Assembly (NCBI GenBank): GCA_033675265.1
Contig: JAUJYZ010000445.1
Span: forward strand, 1-64,000
Source: Actinostola sp. cb2023
Taxonomy: Eukaryota > Cnidaria > Anthozoa > Actiniaria > Actinostolidae
Length of the DNA: 64,000 nt
Direction: 5' to 3'
Shown here: one piece after another, positions 11,631-24,254 of the stretch
Layout of the letters: the number at the start of each line of letters is the position of its first letter
How positions within the stretch are numbered: the stretch's first letter is position 1
The notes under the pieces: generated by a model
Seen by the model: only the letters and a program-made list of their open reading frames with translations
Told to the model about the DNA's origin: nothing
Databases searched by the model: none
Made by a program: the position numbers and the translations under genes

Positions 11631-14600
11631 TCAGACTTCTTTCCCTTCAAACGCTGCAATAAGGTTCATAACTCGTTTTCTTCCTATGGCTGTACGCAGG
11701 TTTTCACCTTCCTCTGTGGATTCATCCGACGTTCTCTCCAAACTTACACGTCTTTGCTTTGGCACAGGAGCCGATGCTGCAGCAATATTGTCGCTGCTGT
11801 CGTCATCCGTTTCTTGATCACTTCCATTGCTACTTTGTGTAACATGTTTTCGGCGTGGTTTAGGATCTGGCTTCTTGGTGACATCATGACTGGCAGTCTC
11901 GGATATGTCCTCTAAGGCAGTCGTTTGGTTTTCTCTTTTCTTAGGGATTGGTGCATGCATTCCTGGTTTACCAATGCTAAACTTGGAATGTTCAAGTTGC
12001 TTTATAATTTCACTTGGTTTTTGGAACCCTATCGATTCCTCGTCCTCGGACAGATAGTCAGCGGTTGTTGTACTTTCAAGAGCGCCTTTTTGCGCACCAC
12101 TTTTCTGGTCTGGCTTGTACATGTGGTCTGTTTTTTTCACCTGAGATTGGTTCGGTCGGTTTGTGGTCCTGACGAGGTCTTGACTTATCTTCGAAAGTGC
12201 TTCGTTTGGATTCGTTTTCATCGTCGTCAACCTTAACATCTACAGTAATTTCTTTAAACTTGGGTGATGCAACTGAATCAACTTGATCATGTGCATAGAC
12301 CGTGAAGTTATCTCGTTCTCTAACTTCAATAATCAGGTCATTCCCAACATCTATCTCAGTCTTGGTCTCAACCTTGTTTCTTTGTCCGTTGTCTTTTCCT
12401 GACAGATTCTCGTCTGTCGTGCTCTCATTACCATATTCTTTGTCGTTGATTAAAATCAGAACTTGATTGTCCGATTGGCTATCATCGCCAAGCACAAGCA
12501 GATCCCTACTAGAATCTGTGTCAAGGCTCGAGTCAAGCTCGTCGTCCCAGTTTGGTATATCAAAGGGCGTTAAGAAGGGATCTATGACGTCACTGGATTG
12601 ATCACCGTCAATTACACCTGGCCCTTCCTTTTCTACGTTCGGCTTGCTTTTGACGTCAGATCTGTTTAGTTTGACTGTCTCCGCCTCTTTATTATGATCA
12701 TTGGTCTGTTTGTCTTTGTTCATGGCTAATGAGTCGAAGTCTAGTAGCAGTTGCTGTTGCTGTTGCTTCTCTACTGGGTCTACCACGTCCGTAACGGTTG
12801 TAATATCAGACGCCGTGTCAAACGACCCGATATCAAAAAGGTTATCTGACGACGAGGCATTTACATCAGATTGGCTTTCTTCCTGCTGAATTTCATTCAA
12901 ATCATTTTTGGACTCTTCTCGTCTTGTTAAGTATGTTGGTTGAATAGCGTCGAAACTGTCATTACGAGGTGAGCTGGTCCCATCAGGACCGGCTTGATCA
13001 AGAAGAAATTGTTGTAGTATTGGATCGTGTTTCTCAGCTTCATTCATCTCCGATATCAAATCGTTTAAGTTTCCAACACTGTGCTCAAAAACCTCGTCGT
13101 CCCCTCTGCTCGAGACATCTGAAGAACTGTCATTGTGTTGTTGTGTTTGAATGTTCAAAGAATCCATTGGATTGTCTAACGTCCCGTCCTGATTATCTCG
13201 CTTGTCAGATGAGTCATAAGAAAACACCGAAATAACTGGACTTGGTGGAGGAGATGAACTGGCGACACTTATGCTCTTTTCGATCCCTTTGGATTCGACG
13301 TCACTTCCTCTGTCCAGGCTCTGCACGGTTGAGTCCATTGACTTCTTCGTTTTATATGACCCTCGGCTTTTGCCGCCATAATCGTCGGTGTTGCTGCTGA
13401 TCTCGGAATCACTTGACTCTGATCGTTTTGGAAGTCCGTATTTGTTGTTAATCCCACTGACGTCATAAAAACCAGATCTTTTCCCGCCATATGTAAATGG
13501 TAAAGTTGGTCTTGTTTTCATACAGTCAATCTCGTGCCTTCGTATCTCCTTTGACAGTTCGTTTTCCAGGTCTGTTACTTTAGTTTGTGCTTTCGTGAGC
13601 TTGTCGTCCAACGTTTTTATACGACCATCTGTCACGTTGAGGCCTAAAGATGACGTAATACTACTGTTGCGTGAACTCAACGGCTCTAACTCTAACACAC
13701 TTACGAAACTTTCACCTTGTATTCCATCTAATTCGATAAGTTTTCGCTTAGCATTATCCAACTCTTTTTGGAGCCTTTCATTTTCTTGCAAGACCTTGAC
13801 ATTTGCAGATTTTGTTTCTAACAGCTTTTTGTTGGTCTCTACTAATTGTTTTTCAACATCTTCAAGTTCTTCACGGTTAGCTTTGTTCACCCCCTCCCTT
13901 CTCGACAAATCTTTCTTTAACAGCACTATAGTGTCTTCAGCATCGTCATGACTGAACGCCAGTTTCAATATCTCGGCGTCTTTTTGAGACAAGGTACTCT
14001 TGTAACCTTCACTTAATTGTCTTTGTTTTTTCAAACATCTTTTCCAGATTCGCATTGTCTTCATGCAGAGTACGTGTCATTCGCTTGTCTTCATCGTGTT
14101 GAGCTTGGAGACTTACAAGTGATTCCGATGTTTCCTTCACATTGTCCTCCAAATCTAGCACGGTTGCTCGTTTTTGATCCAACAGTTTTTTCAAGTTCTT
14201 CGATGTTTTCTTTTTGCGCATCATTTTCTGCCTCCAAGTCCATGTTCATTTTCGACGCCTCGAGCATATCTTTCTTAAGCTTTTCTTTTTCGGTTAAGTT
14301 GGTGTTTTGTTCGCTTTCAGTGTCGGATAGATTCCTTTTTAGAAGATCAAGTTCTTGTGCTACATAATCCTTTTCCATCTGCTTCGATTCCAAATCATCT
14401 TCTATGCCTTCTAGTTTCTTTTTCTGCTTCTCGAGCTTCTTCTTAAGTTCTTTAACTGTGAATTCCAAATCATCTCTCTCGGCCTCCACTTCTTCACTAT
14501 AATCTCTAAGGTCCGTTATTCGCTTGTCAATATTTCTTTGTCTGTCTTCGTTGTCCTTTTCTTGGGCAGTTAAATCGTTTATTTGATTGGTTGCATCAAC

Positions 14601-17600
14601 CAACTTTCTTTGTAATATTTTCTGTTGTTCTTCTCCTGTAGATTGTGATTCCTCTAAAGACAAAATAGTATGCTCAGCTTTTGTAAGCTTGTTTTGTAAA
14701 TAGCTCAGATCTTCCTTGCTCTTATTTAATGTGATTATTAGCTCTTTTCCTTTTCTCTCGGCCGCCTTTGCTCTCTTTTCAGCTTCAACCAGCCCGGTTT
14801 GCGCGTTTTCCTCTCTTTTCTGTACGTCAAGCAACCTTCTCTCCACTTTGTTTAGTTTATCCTGTAGAACGCTGTTCTCGTGTTCGCTTTTTTCAGCCGT
14901 TTCTCCAAGAAGCGAAAGCTTTGCTTGATCTTCTTGGAGCTGGTTTTGGACTTTTTCGAAATCATCCCTTAACTTTTCAACGTATGTGTCGACTGCTTTT
15001 TGCTCGTCGTTTGTCAAGTCCAAAACCTTTCTTAGCTCGTCGCTCTCTTCTTGTAACGCTGTGTTCTCTCCTCTAAGTTCCTTAGACTTTTCGTGCAATT
15101 TCTCCAGCTCCTTTTCCCTGCTGTTTATACCATTTCTAAGTTCTTCCTCTGTATTTCTCAAATTGGCAATCAGTTTCTCTTTATCCTCCAACTCTTTGAC
15201 TAATTCTTTTTTAAACTCGTACAGTTTTTCGTTTTTCTTTGTCAAGTCTGTGCAATCTTCTTTGACGTTTGATAGCTCGCTTTTTAGATCTGAACTCAAG
15301 ACTTCAGAACTACCCAACGTGGCGTTTAGGTCTTCGTAATTATGTTCAGACACTTCTAAGTCTTCTACAAGTTTCTTGATCTCTCGATTCTTCAGTTTCA
15401 ACATTTCATTCAGATCAAAATCTAAGTCATCCTTCTCCTCTTGTAATCTTCTTTGTTCAATTTTCAACTCTTTCACGTTTCGTTTGGTTTCCTCGAATTT
15501 TAGTGAAATCTCGTCCTTCTCTTGTTCAAATTCCTTCAGCTTTTTCTCAATTTTACTTTTCTCTTTTTGAAGGATCTCCATATCTTCTTCCATGTTTCTT
15601 TTCTGTCGTTGGAGTTCCCTACATTTACCGACAGTGTCCATTGTTTCGCCTTGAGATTCAGCAACCTCATTCTCTACGTCAATTAGCTTCGCTTTAGTGA
15701 GTTCTAAATCGTTAACTAAATCATATTCCTCTTCTTTTGCTTTTTCAGCAATGTCTTTCATTTCCTCGTATTTGTTTTTGTACTCCACCGCTTTGCCTTC
15801 CAATGCACTATACTTTGCCTGTGCATTATGCAGTGATTCGTCTTTGTCTTCCAAACGTTTTTCCAGGTCTTCTACATGAGACTTAAGCCTGTCGCATTTT
15901 GGTTTTGTAGAGGTAAGCTCTTTTTCCAGTTCAGCAACTCTCTGGTCTTTAACTGCAATTTCTTTGCTTGAATTATTCTTTACTGCATCTTTTTCTTTTT
16001 TCGCTAACTTGCATTCATGTTGTTTCTTGTCGAGTAATTTGCGTACTTTTTCCAACTCCGCTTCCAGTTCTTTTTTATCTTCAGAAATGGATGCCAGTAA
16101 TGGTTTTGTAGAGTTAAGCTCTTTTTCAAGTTCGTCAACTCTCTGGTCTTTAACTGCAATTTCTTTGCTTGAATTATTATTTACTCCATCTTTTTCTTGT
16201 TTCGCTAACTTGCAGTCATTTTGTGTCTGCTCAAGTAATTTGCGTACTTGTTCTAACTCCGCTTCCAGTTCTTTTTTATCTTCAGAAATGGATGCCAGCA
16301 ATGGTTTTGTAGAGGTAAGCTCTTTTACCAGTTCAGTAACTCTCTGGTCTTTAGCTGCAATTTCTTTGCTTGAATTATTATTTACTCCATCTTTTTCTTG
16401 TTTCGCTAACTTGCATTCATGTTGTTTCTGCTCAAGTAATTTACGTACTTGTTCTAACTGCGCTTCCAGTTCTTTTTTATCTTCAGAAATGGATGCCAGC
16501 AATGGTTTTGAAGAGTTAAGCGCTTTTTCCAGTTCGGTAACTCTCTGGTCTTTAGCTGCAATTTCTTTGGTATAATTCTTTACTCCATCTTTTTCTTGTT
16601 TCGCTAACTTGCATTCATGTTGTTTCTGCTCAAGTAATTTGCGTACTTGTTCTAACTGCGCTTCTAGTTCTTTTTTATCTTCAGAAATGGATGCCAGCAA
16701 TGGTTTTGTAGAGTTAAGCTCTTTTTCCAGTTCGGTAACTCTCTGGTCTTTAGCTGCAATTTCTTTGGTATAATTCTTTACTCCATCTTTTTGTTGCTTT
16801 GCTAACTTGCATTCAGTCTGCTCAAGTAATTCGCGTACTTGTTCTAACTCTGCTTGCAGTTCTTTTTTATCCTCAGAAATAGATTCAATCTGCACCTCAT
16901 AAGTTTTGATATCTTCCTTCATGTCTTCAGCAGCATGGTTTGGTGATTTTTGCACCTCAGTATCTGATCTTTGCAGAAACGCTTCAAAATCAATAAGCGA
17001 GTTATTGTCTCTACTCGCTTCCAAACCTTGCACTTGTTCCTGATGCACATGTACAGGGACGTTTGCCAGCTCCTTCTCTTGTGAGTCATCCTTGTCAAAG
17101 TCCCAGAGGTCTATGACAGGAGCAGACTCCAGAGCATCAAGCTCATCATTCAGCGTCAAATTGTGTGGAGAGGTTATGCTTTCCTGAGAGTTCTCCTTTA
17201 GATCTAGGGATTGCTCTAATTCATTCCCTTTTCCTTTCAACTCAGAATTTTCCTCTTGGAGGTCAGAAAGACTTTGCTTGATGTCGTTCAAATCTCTCAA
17301 CATGTCATCCTCTTTCTCCTCAAATTGTTGTTTCATCATTCGTTCTCTGTTTCCAGATTGCTGTATTTTATCTTCCATGTCCGTGAGTCCTGTCTGCATA
17401 TCGATCATCGCGGCTGACATCTCATCTTTCTCTTCCTTTAACGCTGCATTTTCTTTGAGTAATTTATTTAACTTTCTCTGCATATCACTTTCTTGTTCGG
17501 CCTCTCTGCCAGCGCCCTCGTATCCTGGACTCTGCCGATAACGTTCGTTTTCAATTCCTCTGCTGTTATCTTCTCTTGGGGTTTCTAATAATAATGGTCT

Positions 17601-19772
17601 TTCTCGATCGTCACGCCGTCGGTGAACATCGTCATGCCGTCGGTGAACATCGTCTTGCCGTCGGTGAACATCGTCACGCCGACGGTGAACATCTGTTTCA
17701 TAGTAACCACTGTCTGGAGTCAACGGCTCCAGACGAGTGAATGACGACGTAGTGTCTTTGTGTGGATATGATGGACCTCTCGTTGGTACCTTTCCAGTTC
17801 TCAATAAGTCTCTTTCTTGTTCTGCCAAAAGATTACCCATCTTCAAGTTTTTATAATCGCGGTGTTTCTTCAGAATCTCATCAGTGAGAGCATCGTTTTG
17901 GTTATGCAGATCAACAAGTTCATCCTGAAGTTCTTTGATTCGTTCGTCCTTTCTCATAACCATGGTTTCTTGTCCGTCTAAGCGTACCGTTTGGATTGAG
18001 CACTGCTCACGTAAACTCTCCATGTCATTTTCTAGCTGATTAACTTCTAATTTACTAGAATTAAGAGCATCATCTAATTGCGTTATGTCTTCTTTCAGTT
18101 GTCTATTGTCGCTCTCTAGGTCGTCCATATTATCATAGCTGCTATGAGGGTATTTTGACTTCTTTGCCCGTAGCTCCTTCTGTAAGCGAGCAGTATTCTC
18201 TCTAGCAGACAACAGGTCCCTCTGCATTTCGTCCTTATGTCGTTCACTCGATTCAGAAAATCCGCGGAGATGTGCAAGCTCCTTCTTTGTAGCGTAAAGT
18301 TCTTGCTCAGCTTGGGTGTATTTTTCGAGATTTGACAGCACTTCGTGACTCAGAGCTGCTTCTCGTATCTCAGACTCCTCACACTTACGTTGTAATTCTT
18401 TTATTTCAAACTCAGCATCTGCGATTTTATCCTTTAATTGATTTATCCTTGAATTACTGGCTTTGGCGGAGCTTTCAGTGGAAAGTCTGTGAATATCTCT
18501 ATCAGCATTTTCCCTTTGTAATCGTTCATTTTCTTTCTTCATCCTTTGTGTTTCGTTGTTTGCTTCAGCGAGCTCCTTCTTAAGGACATCCAATCCCTTG
18601 ATCATCTCCTGTTGATCTCGTTTCATTGCGCTAATGAACTTTTCTTTATCCTGCAGCTTCGCTCTATAAGTATCACATCTGTTCTGGAGCTCAATGTCCT
18701 CTTCATCAAAACTTGGAAAACTAACATCACCATTGTTTGTTTTGGAATTAGTTTGGCCAACGCATCTTTGTATTTCTTCTCTATCTTCCAAAGCTTCTGA
18801 CAGTTTTTCTCTCAGAACAAAAATTTCATCTTCTTTGAAATGATTATCTTGCTGTAGTTTTGTTTTTTCCTGTTCTGCGTTCAAACGACTCGCATTAACA
18901 CGCAGCACCTCATCTTGCATAGACTGTACATCACACTGTAAACCTTTATTTTCTGCTTTTAATCTTTTAATGAGAAGGTCTTTGGATGCTAAGTCTTTGT
19001 CATAAGAATGACACAATTGTTTCTGTAAATCAACTTTCCTCTCAAGTCTTGAGCAGTCTAAATTATCTTGCTGTCGTAATAGCTCTCGAAGTTTTGCGTT
19101 TTCCTGTATTAGTTTTTCACTCACTTCCGACTTGTCACTATTGTATCCAGAATTGTTTTGAGAACTCGGTGCAAATCCCAGGCTTCCAGAGTGCAATGAT
19201 TCAAAGGAAGAGTCGAGGCCATTAAATAAACTTGAATTGTCGAATAAATTTTTCTCAGTCTCCAGTCTTCCTACTTCATTTTCAAGTCGTTGCTTTGCAT
19301 CTTTTAACCCACTAATGACGGCATCTTTGTCTGCGCCTTCTTGAATCTGTTCTTGATATGCTTTCTGGTGATTTAATAACTGTTTTTGCATGACATTAAA
19401 GCTATCGATTAAATCCTCTTTTTGTCTTTCAACTTGCTCAAAATAAGAGAGCAACGAAGCCTTCAAGTCGTCCTCTAGTTTAGAGACTTGATAGCCTAAT
19501 GCGTGAACCAGATTATCCCTAGCGGCTGTCGAGATTTTTGGATGATTATTAGAGCCAGTAGATCTCCTGTCATCAGAACGCGAACTGCTACGCGTGCTTC
19601 CATTTTGGTAATGAATGTTTGGCGAATCCCTAGAATTATCTCTCCATTCGCTGCTATTTTCACCATTTGTAGGAGAATCATTTATTTGTCTGAGCCGAGC
19701 AAGTGTTTTCTTGGCTTGGGTTAACTGTTCTTGAATAAGTTCTCTTTCAGTTGCACTGCTTGGTCTTGCCAT
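11631..19772 (-). CDS. giant coiled-coil scaffold-like protein (gene A), about 2,712 residues, with 3 frame changes
   Basis: Start ATG at 19772 (MARPSSATERELIQEQL), stop TGA at 11631-11633; no intron is needed. Residues 1-100 are Ser/Asn/Arg-rich. Heptad-rich E/K/L/Q coiled coil runs from about 100 to 2,080, broken by Ser/Asn loops (175-215), an HRRxDDV repeat (about 694-718) and an acidic linker with LIDFE (near 925). Five 67-residue repeats (SISEDKKELEAQLEQVRKLL type) fill about 961-1295. From about 2,090 on the chain is a disordered, acidic, Ser/Asp-rich tail with a Q5 run, LLDFD and DPF motifs and a Lys/Arg-rich end. Frame changes near 14186-14191, 14026-14031 and 12131-12137 each sit in a 6-7 base A run (coding strand), and removing one A restores the coil or tail. 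Golgin, centrosomal or endocytic scaffold are all possible; the family is not identified. N-terminal motif shared with the neighbouring gene B suggests paralogy. Confidence 0.85.
12131..12137 (-). other. frame change 3 in gene A (A7 run)
   Basis: The long tail frame reads PISGEKNRPHVQ... and soon stops. With one A fewer in this seven-A run it reads PISGEKTDHMYKPDQKSG and continues to the terminal stop at 11631. Confidence 0.75.
14026..14031 (-). other. frame change 2 in gene A (A6 run)
   Basis: The frame leads into KTKTIK and a stop. With one A fewer it reads EKMFEKQRQLSEGYKSTL and continues open for about 1.9 kb. Confidence 0.8.
14186..14191 (-). other. frame change 1 in gene A (A6 run)
   Basis: The frame that starts at 19772 reads ...NIEELEKT and then leaves the heptad pattern, stopping at 14091. 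One base fewer in this six-A run gives EELEKLLDQKRATVLDLEDN, a perfect coiled-coil continuation. Confidence 0.8.
15890..16890 (-). repeat. 201-bp (67-residue) tandem repeats inside gene A
   Basis: The word GATGCCAG recurs at 16090, 16291, 16492 and 16690 (201, 201, 198 bp), marking five near-identical coding units with the order SISEDKKELEA, QVRKLLEQ, CKLAKQEKDGV, KEIAAKDQRV, ELEKELNSTKPLL. All lengths are multiples of three, so the coil register is kept. Confidence 0.9.
17618..17694 (-). repeat. 21-bp HRRxDDV repeat in gene A
   Basis: Four tandem 21-bp units (CGTCGGTGAACATCGTC on the plus strand) encode HRRRDDV, HRRQDDV, HRRHDDV and HRRRDD. They form a charged break in the coiled coil. Confidence 0.85.
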
Positions 19773-21596
19773 GTCGAATGAATTGAATTGAATACTAATT
19801 AAATTCCGAAATTAACGTTTCAAATGTGTCCCTCTACTCCAACATAAATAGAGATCGCTCCACGTCCAATAATCGATGTAACAGTGCTGAGACAGTAAGC
19901 AATCTCACTCCAGAATTGAAGTATTATTCTTCAAGGTCATCGTAGCTGACAACTGAGAAAATACTCTGTGAAAAGTAGTTGTGAAACCAGAGAATTACCC
20001 AGTAAACACATCCAGTTCTGAATAATCCGATGAACAGTATGCTACATCGTAGACTTGGCGAACTATATGCGTGATCCACTTTGTTGCGAAGGAGATGGCT
20101 TTGTATTTCCTTTCTCAAATCTTCGTACAATATTGTAGAGTAACGAAGTAAAGTCGCTTTTTGTTACATACATGAATAGCGAAATGAATAATAGCCACGC
20201 TAACACATGGCCTAATAATTTCGCCACAAAATATTCGCTCACACCTGTAGAAATACATTAAATATGTCTCGAACCAAACAATTCCCTTTTATTGACTTGC
20301 ATTCCCTGCGACCTGATTGGCTAGATTTTGGCGGCAAGACAGGTGCTACTCTCCCTTTGCGTTTCTATGGAAACGGTTCGCGTTTTCCTTCTTTCAAAAG
20401 GACATTTTAATAATAATAGTGATATCATGTTAAGAAAATGTATTTGTATTTGAATACAGATGTTTAAGAATTTGAATTCAAAACAACTCTTTGCCGATTT
20501 TTAAACTCGTTCATTTTCGCTTTCCGTTTAAAACGAGGTTTTGTATGTACGATGGTGTACAATCAATGTAGTAATTATATAAAATTCCATCTCCTACTAT
20601 ATTCCACAGCAAATCCTCCAAACATCAACAAGAACTATGTTAGGCTTGGCGAGGCTGAATCTTGTATTTATCTTCCGAATTGTCATACTTTTGAGCGGCT
20701 ATAAATCACGTTGAAATACTTAGCAGCTTATAGCTGCAACATTCATATATTCATTTTTACATTCAAATTAAGTTTGTATGAGTAATCATTGGAATTGTTT
20801 TGGTCGGCGAAATTCGTTATACAACTGAAATCATATGTTGATGCATATTCATCGTATAATTATGCCGTTGTTTTTCATAATTGCCGAGTATAGATTACCT
20901 TTCTGTATTAAACCAACACAACGTATGATATCGTAACAAGCTCAATATTGCCCCAAAGCTAGATTTTTACGAAAAATATATATATGATTTTTATTTTTTA
21001 ATAACCATATGGTTTTTGTACATATTTCCTCGCTTGTGTTCGAGCCAGGATTTTCACCGTGTTGGCAAAAGATCCTAATTAAATGGTAAATATTATAGAA
21101 TTCCCGCGAATGAGCAAAAATTGAAGAATTTCTTAATAACTGCGTTCTGTGAACAAATTACAGAAATTTATATTTAAAATTAGGATTAGGATTTAAAATT
21201 TTGTAGTTATATTTGAATATTTCGGTTTTTGTACGAGATTATTTTATTATCTTCATTCACGATTATTCAGTGCTTACTGAAATGTCGCTTTCAAGTCCTT
21301 ATGTTAATACTATGAAAACATCTTGGGTTGTCTTCAAAGAACGCCAATAATAGTATATTTTCTTTAGAATTAGGTTATGTAAACACGGATACTCGTTTTG
21401 AAAGGTTTTCATTTTCGACCAGTCGCTGGAGACGATAAAATATTTGTTTCATTTCAAGAGTCTTAACATTGGAGAGTTTTAATTTGCCTATGTAATCGGC
21501 GTGTGCACGGGACACTTAGAAACGTGGCCTTAGTGTGGAGAACACGCAGATATTCGCATCCTTTCTGACATTTTCTCTACATGTATACGTCAGTGT
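19773..21596. other. 5' flank of gene A, intergenic
   Basis: No coding exon is seen. On the minus strand a CCAAT-type word and a TTTTGGCGGCAAG word lie at about 20316-20341, roughly 550 bp upstream of the gene A start, and could be promoter elements. A short upstream ATG with a TAG three codons later lies near 19845. The rest is AT-rich with no recognised repeat. Confidence 0.4.
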
Positions 21597-21600
21597 TTAA

Positions 21601-22738
21601 AGGGGCACTGTCACGACGCGCGCATGCGTCAATTTTAATGATATTCAGAGATTTTAATGATATGCAGAAGTCAACGAACTCGTCTGTTTACGGCGAAGAG
21701 AATCGCGCTAGTAAATTTCAATGTTGTGTTTTGAAAGTGTTTTACGATCAAGTTTTCGCAGAGTGCTTCCAAGTTATTCAGAATATACAACCTTTACAGC
21801 GTGTGACCTAAATATTTCATGAAATAAGTACTTATTATGGCGACTTCTGATGAAGGAACGTCGATAAATAGCAGACAATCCGAGGTGACAACTCAGGTCT
21901 CAGATGAAGTTATTCACATTTCACATCGCTAAAAACCAAGTCCGTATTACTTCTTTGCTTCAAAAAAGACTAACGAAGATGTACATGTCACTACTGTATA
22001 AGGTACTCGTGTTTTCTTAAATTGTAAGAGTACAAAAGAGTGCAAAAAGAACTGCACAATATAATTCCCGTGTGAAAAGTATGAAGGTCAATCTCAACTG
22101 AGTTCTCTTTGTCGTTGTGTCACTACTTCTAAACCTCACGCAGAAATAAAAACTCATACAATATGACAGTTGTTTGCAATAGCTTCAGTTCATATGAACT
22201 CGAAGGAATACATTATGATGTATACAACTGAGTTCTTTTTGAGAACATAATAATTCGAGTGAATATAAGTCAATGAACTCGTTGTCAAACATTGTTGTTG
22301 TCATTCGGAATATTTTCCTACCTCCTTTGGTACTCCAGAGCTGTTAAAGAGAAGTATAGCGAACTCAGAATCTGTAGTATAACCGTATTCTATCTTTCCA
22401 GTAAACCAAAACTTATAAATCTGTCGCCTGAATACATTCGTTGTCAACCACTACTTCCCGGCGGCCGCCATGAGAAGCCATCGCCATCGCTCTCGCCGAT
22501 TAAATAAAAAGCGTATAAAATTGGACTTCAAACCAAAAATAACTACCTCCAAATACGAAACAACAATCAGTCTAAGTACTGAATAAGTATAATCTTCTAG
22601 AGTGCAAGGATTACAATGATATCATTCGATATATTAACACACTGAATTTAAATTTCCTCGGGTCTCTTGAAAGCGTTGGTCAACGATTTCAAGATTGAAG
22701 CCAAGATTCGCGCATGCGCGTGTCGTGACAGTGCCCCT
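21601..22738. mobile_element. TTAA-flanked non-autonomous DNA transposon, 1,138 bp
   Basis: Terminal inverted repeats AGGGGCACTGTCACGAC at the left and the reverse complement at the right are perfect for 17 bp and continue as CGCGCATGCG after one mismatch. TTAA at 21597-21600 and 22739-22742 is the target duplication, as in piggyBac-like elements (family knowledge). There is no transposase-size open frame; the interior is AT-rich. Confidence 0.85.
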
Positions 22739-22742
22739 TTAA

Positions 22743-24254
22743 CAATAGGCAATATAAATACAGCTGGTAAAGTTGGCAGGGTGCAGGATGTTTTGTACAA
22801 GAAAACTATGTGTCGTTCAATGAGGCTGAATTGTCTTGGCGTAAATAAATAAATGAATCTAACGGTCAAAATAAATTATATTAATAACCTGCCAAATTGA
22901 TTATATTGTTTGAGTTGTCTAAAAGAACCGACACGCCGAAATATCTTTAAATTAGTATAGACGGATCTAAACACAAAGCAGGGCTGTGGCTTGGTGTTTA
23001 TGTTTTGTGGTCAAAATACCCGCGGTTGGAAACAACAAATAAAAGGTCGGGAACTTCAAAATAGAGGATATCTAAGTGGTCTACTTTTTAACATGCTGTG
23101 TTATAGATGGATTATAATAATAATAATAATAATCGGCTCCTCGTGTCTTGCTACTGATAGCGCGACGGCAATGCGTATAGAGTAAATCACAGTAGTTTAA
23201 AAGCGTTTGATAAGATATATGTAATGCGAACGCACGCAACATCCTTTCGCCAATCAATTTTAAGCACAAATTATCCATGATACAATGGGATTTTTTTGGG
23301 GGACAATGGACACTTACCACTTATAAAATGACTGACGAAATGGAGGTCTGCATGCGGCAGAGAATCCCACACAGAAGGGAATTGGAGAGATAACTTTTCC
23401 ACGCCCGTACCCATCGTGTTTGTAATATAAATTCTTAGACTCATCTTCAATGATTTGTCTTTATTCAAAGGGACAAATATATCTACAGTGCTATTACAGC
23501 TTGCTATATAATACAATATTATACAACATTGCCATTTCTCCTAAAATAATCGGTCGAATTTGTAACACCGTGTTAAAGTCTACTATAATATACGAAACCT
23601 AATATACACATTTCAAGTGGCTGTACTTACATTACAATCTCACTAACGAGGGCCACAGGTTTGTTAGCACCATTAAGTCTCACCCTCAATAAAACGACTT
23701 CATAATTAAAGTCTTGTGTACCTTAAAAAATCAATACTAAGCTTAAATATAAGCAGTATTTCTTATCCTGCTTGTGTATTGCATGTGTATTATAGTATTG
23801 CCTCTCATTTTAAACAAGGTTTAGTTCAGATTCCATTAAAATTGAAAACAAAGTTGATTCGATAGAAATAAGAATTATACATAATTTACAAGTAAGTACT
23901 GTTTCAATTTGAATGATTAACTTAGTTGTGCTACTTAGTGTAACCACAATAATTAATGTAAGTCTGTAGAGTGCAAATGTGCCACAATTGAAATAGTTAT
24001 ACTTAATGTAGTCTGATGGCCCGGGTTTTTGAATGGCCGATTTAGACTATGTCACAGAGTTAAACCTCATTCAAGTAAACCATTGGACAAGCTTTGTCGG
24101 CTGTGGGGTCATGATGTCTACAACAATTCCTCAAACGTTCACAAAACATATAGCGCTTTGCCCTACAATTCTGATGTGTTTGCACTCAGCCAACGTCGGC
24201 TTTCTTTAAAAGCAGAATTACTAATTACATACATGAAGTGCTCTTTTTATATTT
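22743..24254. other. 3' flank of gene B, intergenic
   Basis: No gene recognised. It contains a short ATA-type microsatellite (23114-23134) and a possible minus-strand AATAAA at 23460-23465, about 790 bases after the gene B stop. Two open frames of about 80 codons at 23081-23516 on the minus strand have no recognisable domain. Confidence 0.45.

Noticed and set aside
12076..14064. Treating the 662-residue and 202-residue frames as separate genes
   Set aside because: Their first codons lie inside continuous coiled coil or tail, and each joins the preceding frame perfectly after a one-base homopolymer correction.
11631..14224. Introns as an explanation of the gene A frame changes
   Set aside because: Reading resumes at the very next codon after removing one base in a homopolymer; there is no room for GT-AG introns.
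14500..16600. Plus-strand frames of 60-203 codons rich in Ser, Phe and Leu opposite gene A (and similar ones opposite gene B)
   Set aside because: They are antisense shadows of Glu/Lys-rich coiled coil codons and repeat with the internal repeats of the real gene.
21601..22738. Autonomous piggyBac transposon
   Set aside because: Ends and TTAA duplication fit, but no frame of transposase length or DDD-type motif is present.
23081..23516. Minus-strand frames of about 80 codons as an exon pair
   Set aside because: One contains a poly-Tyr from an ATA microsatellite; no acceptor/donor pair or family resemblance could be found.
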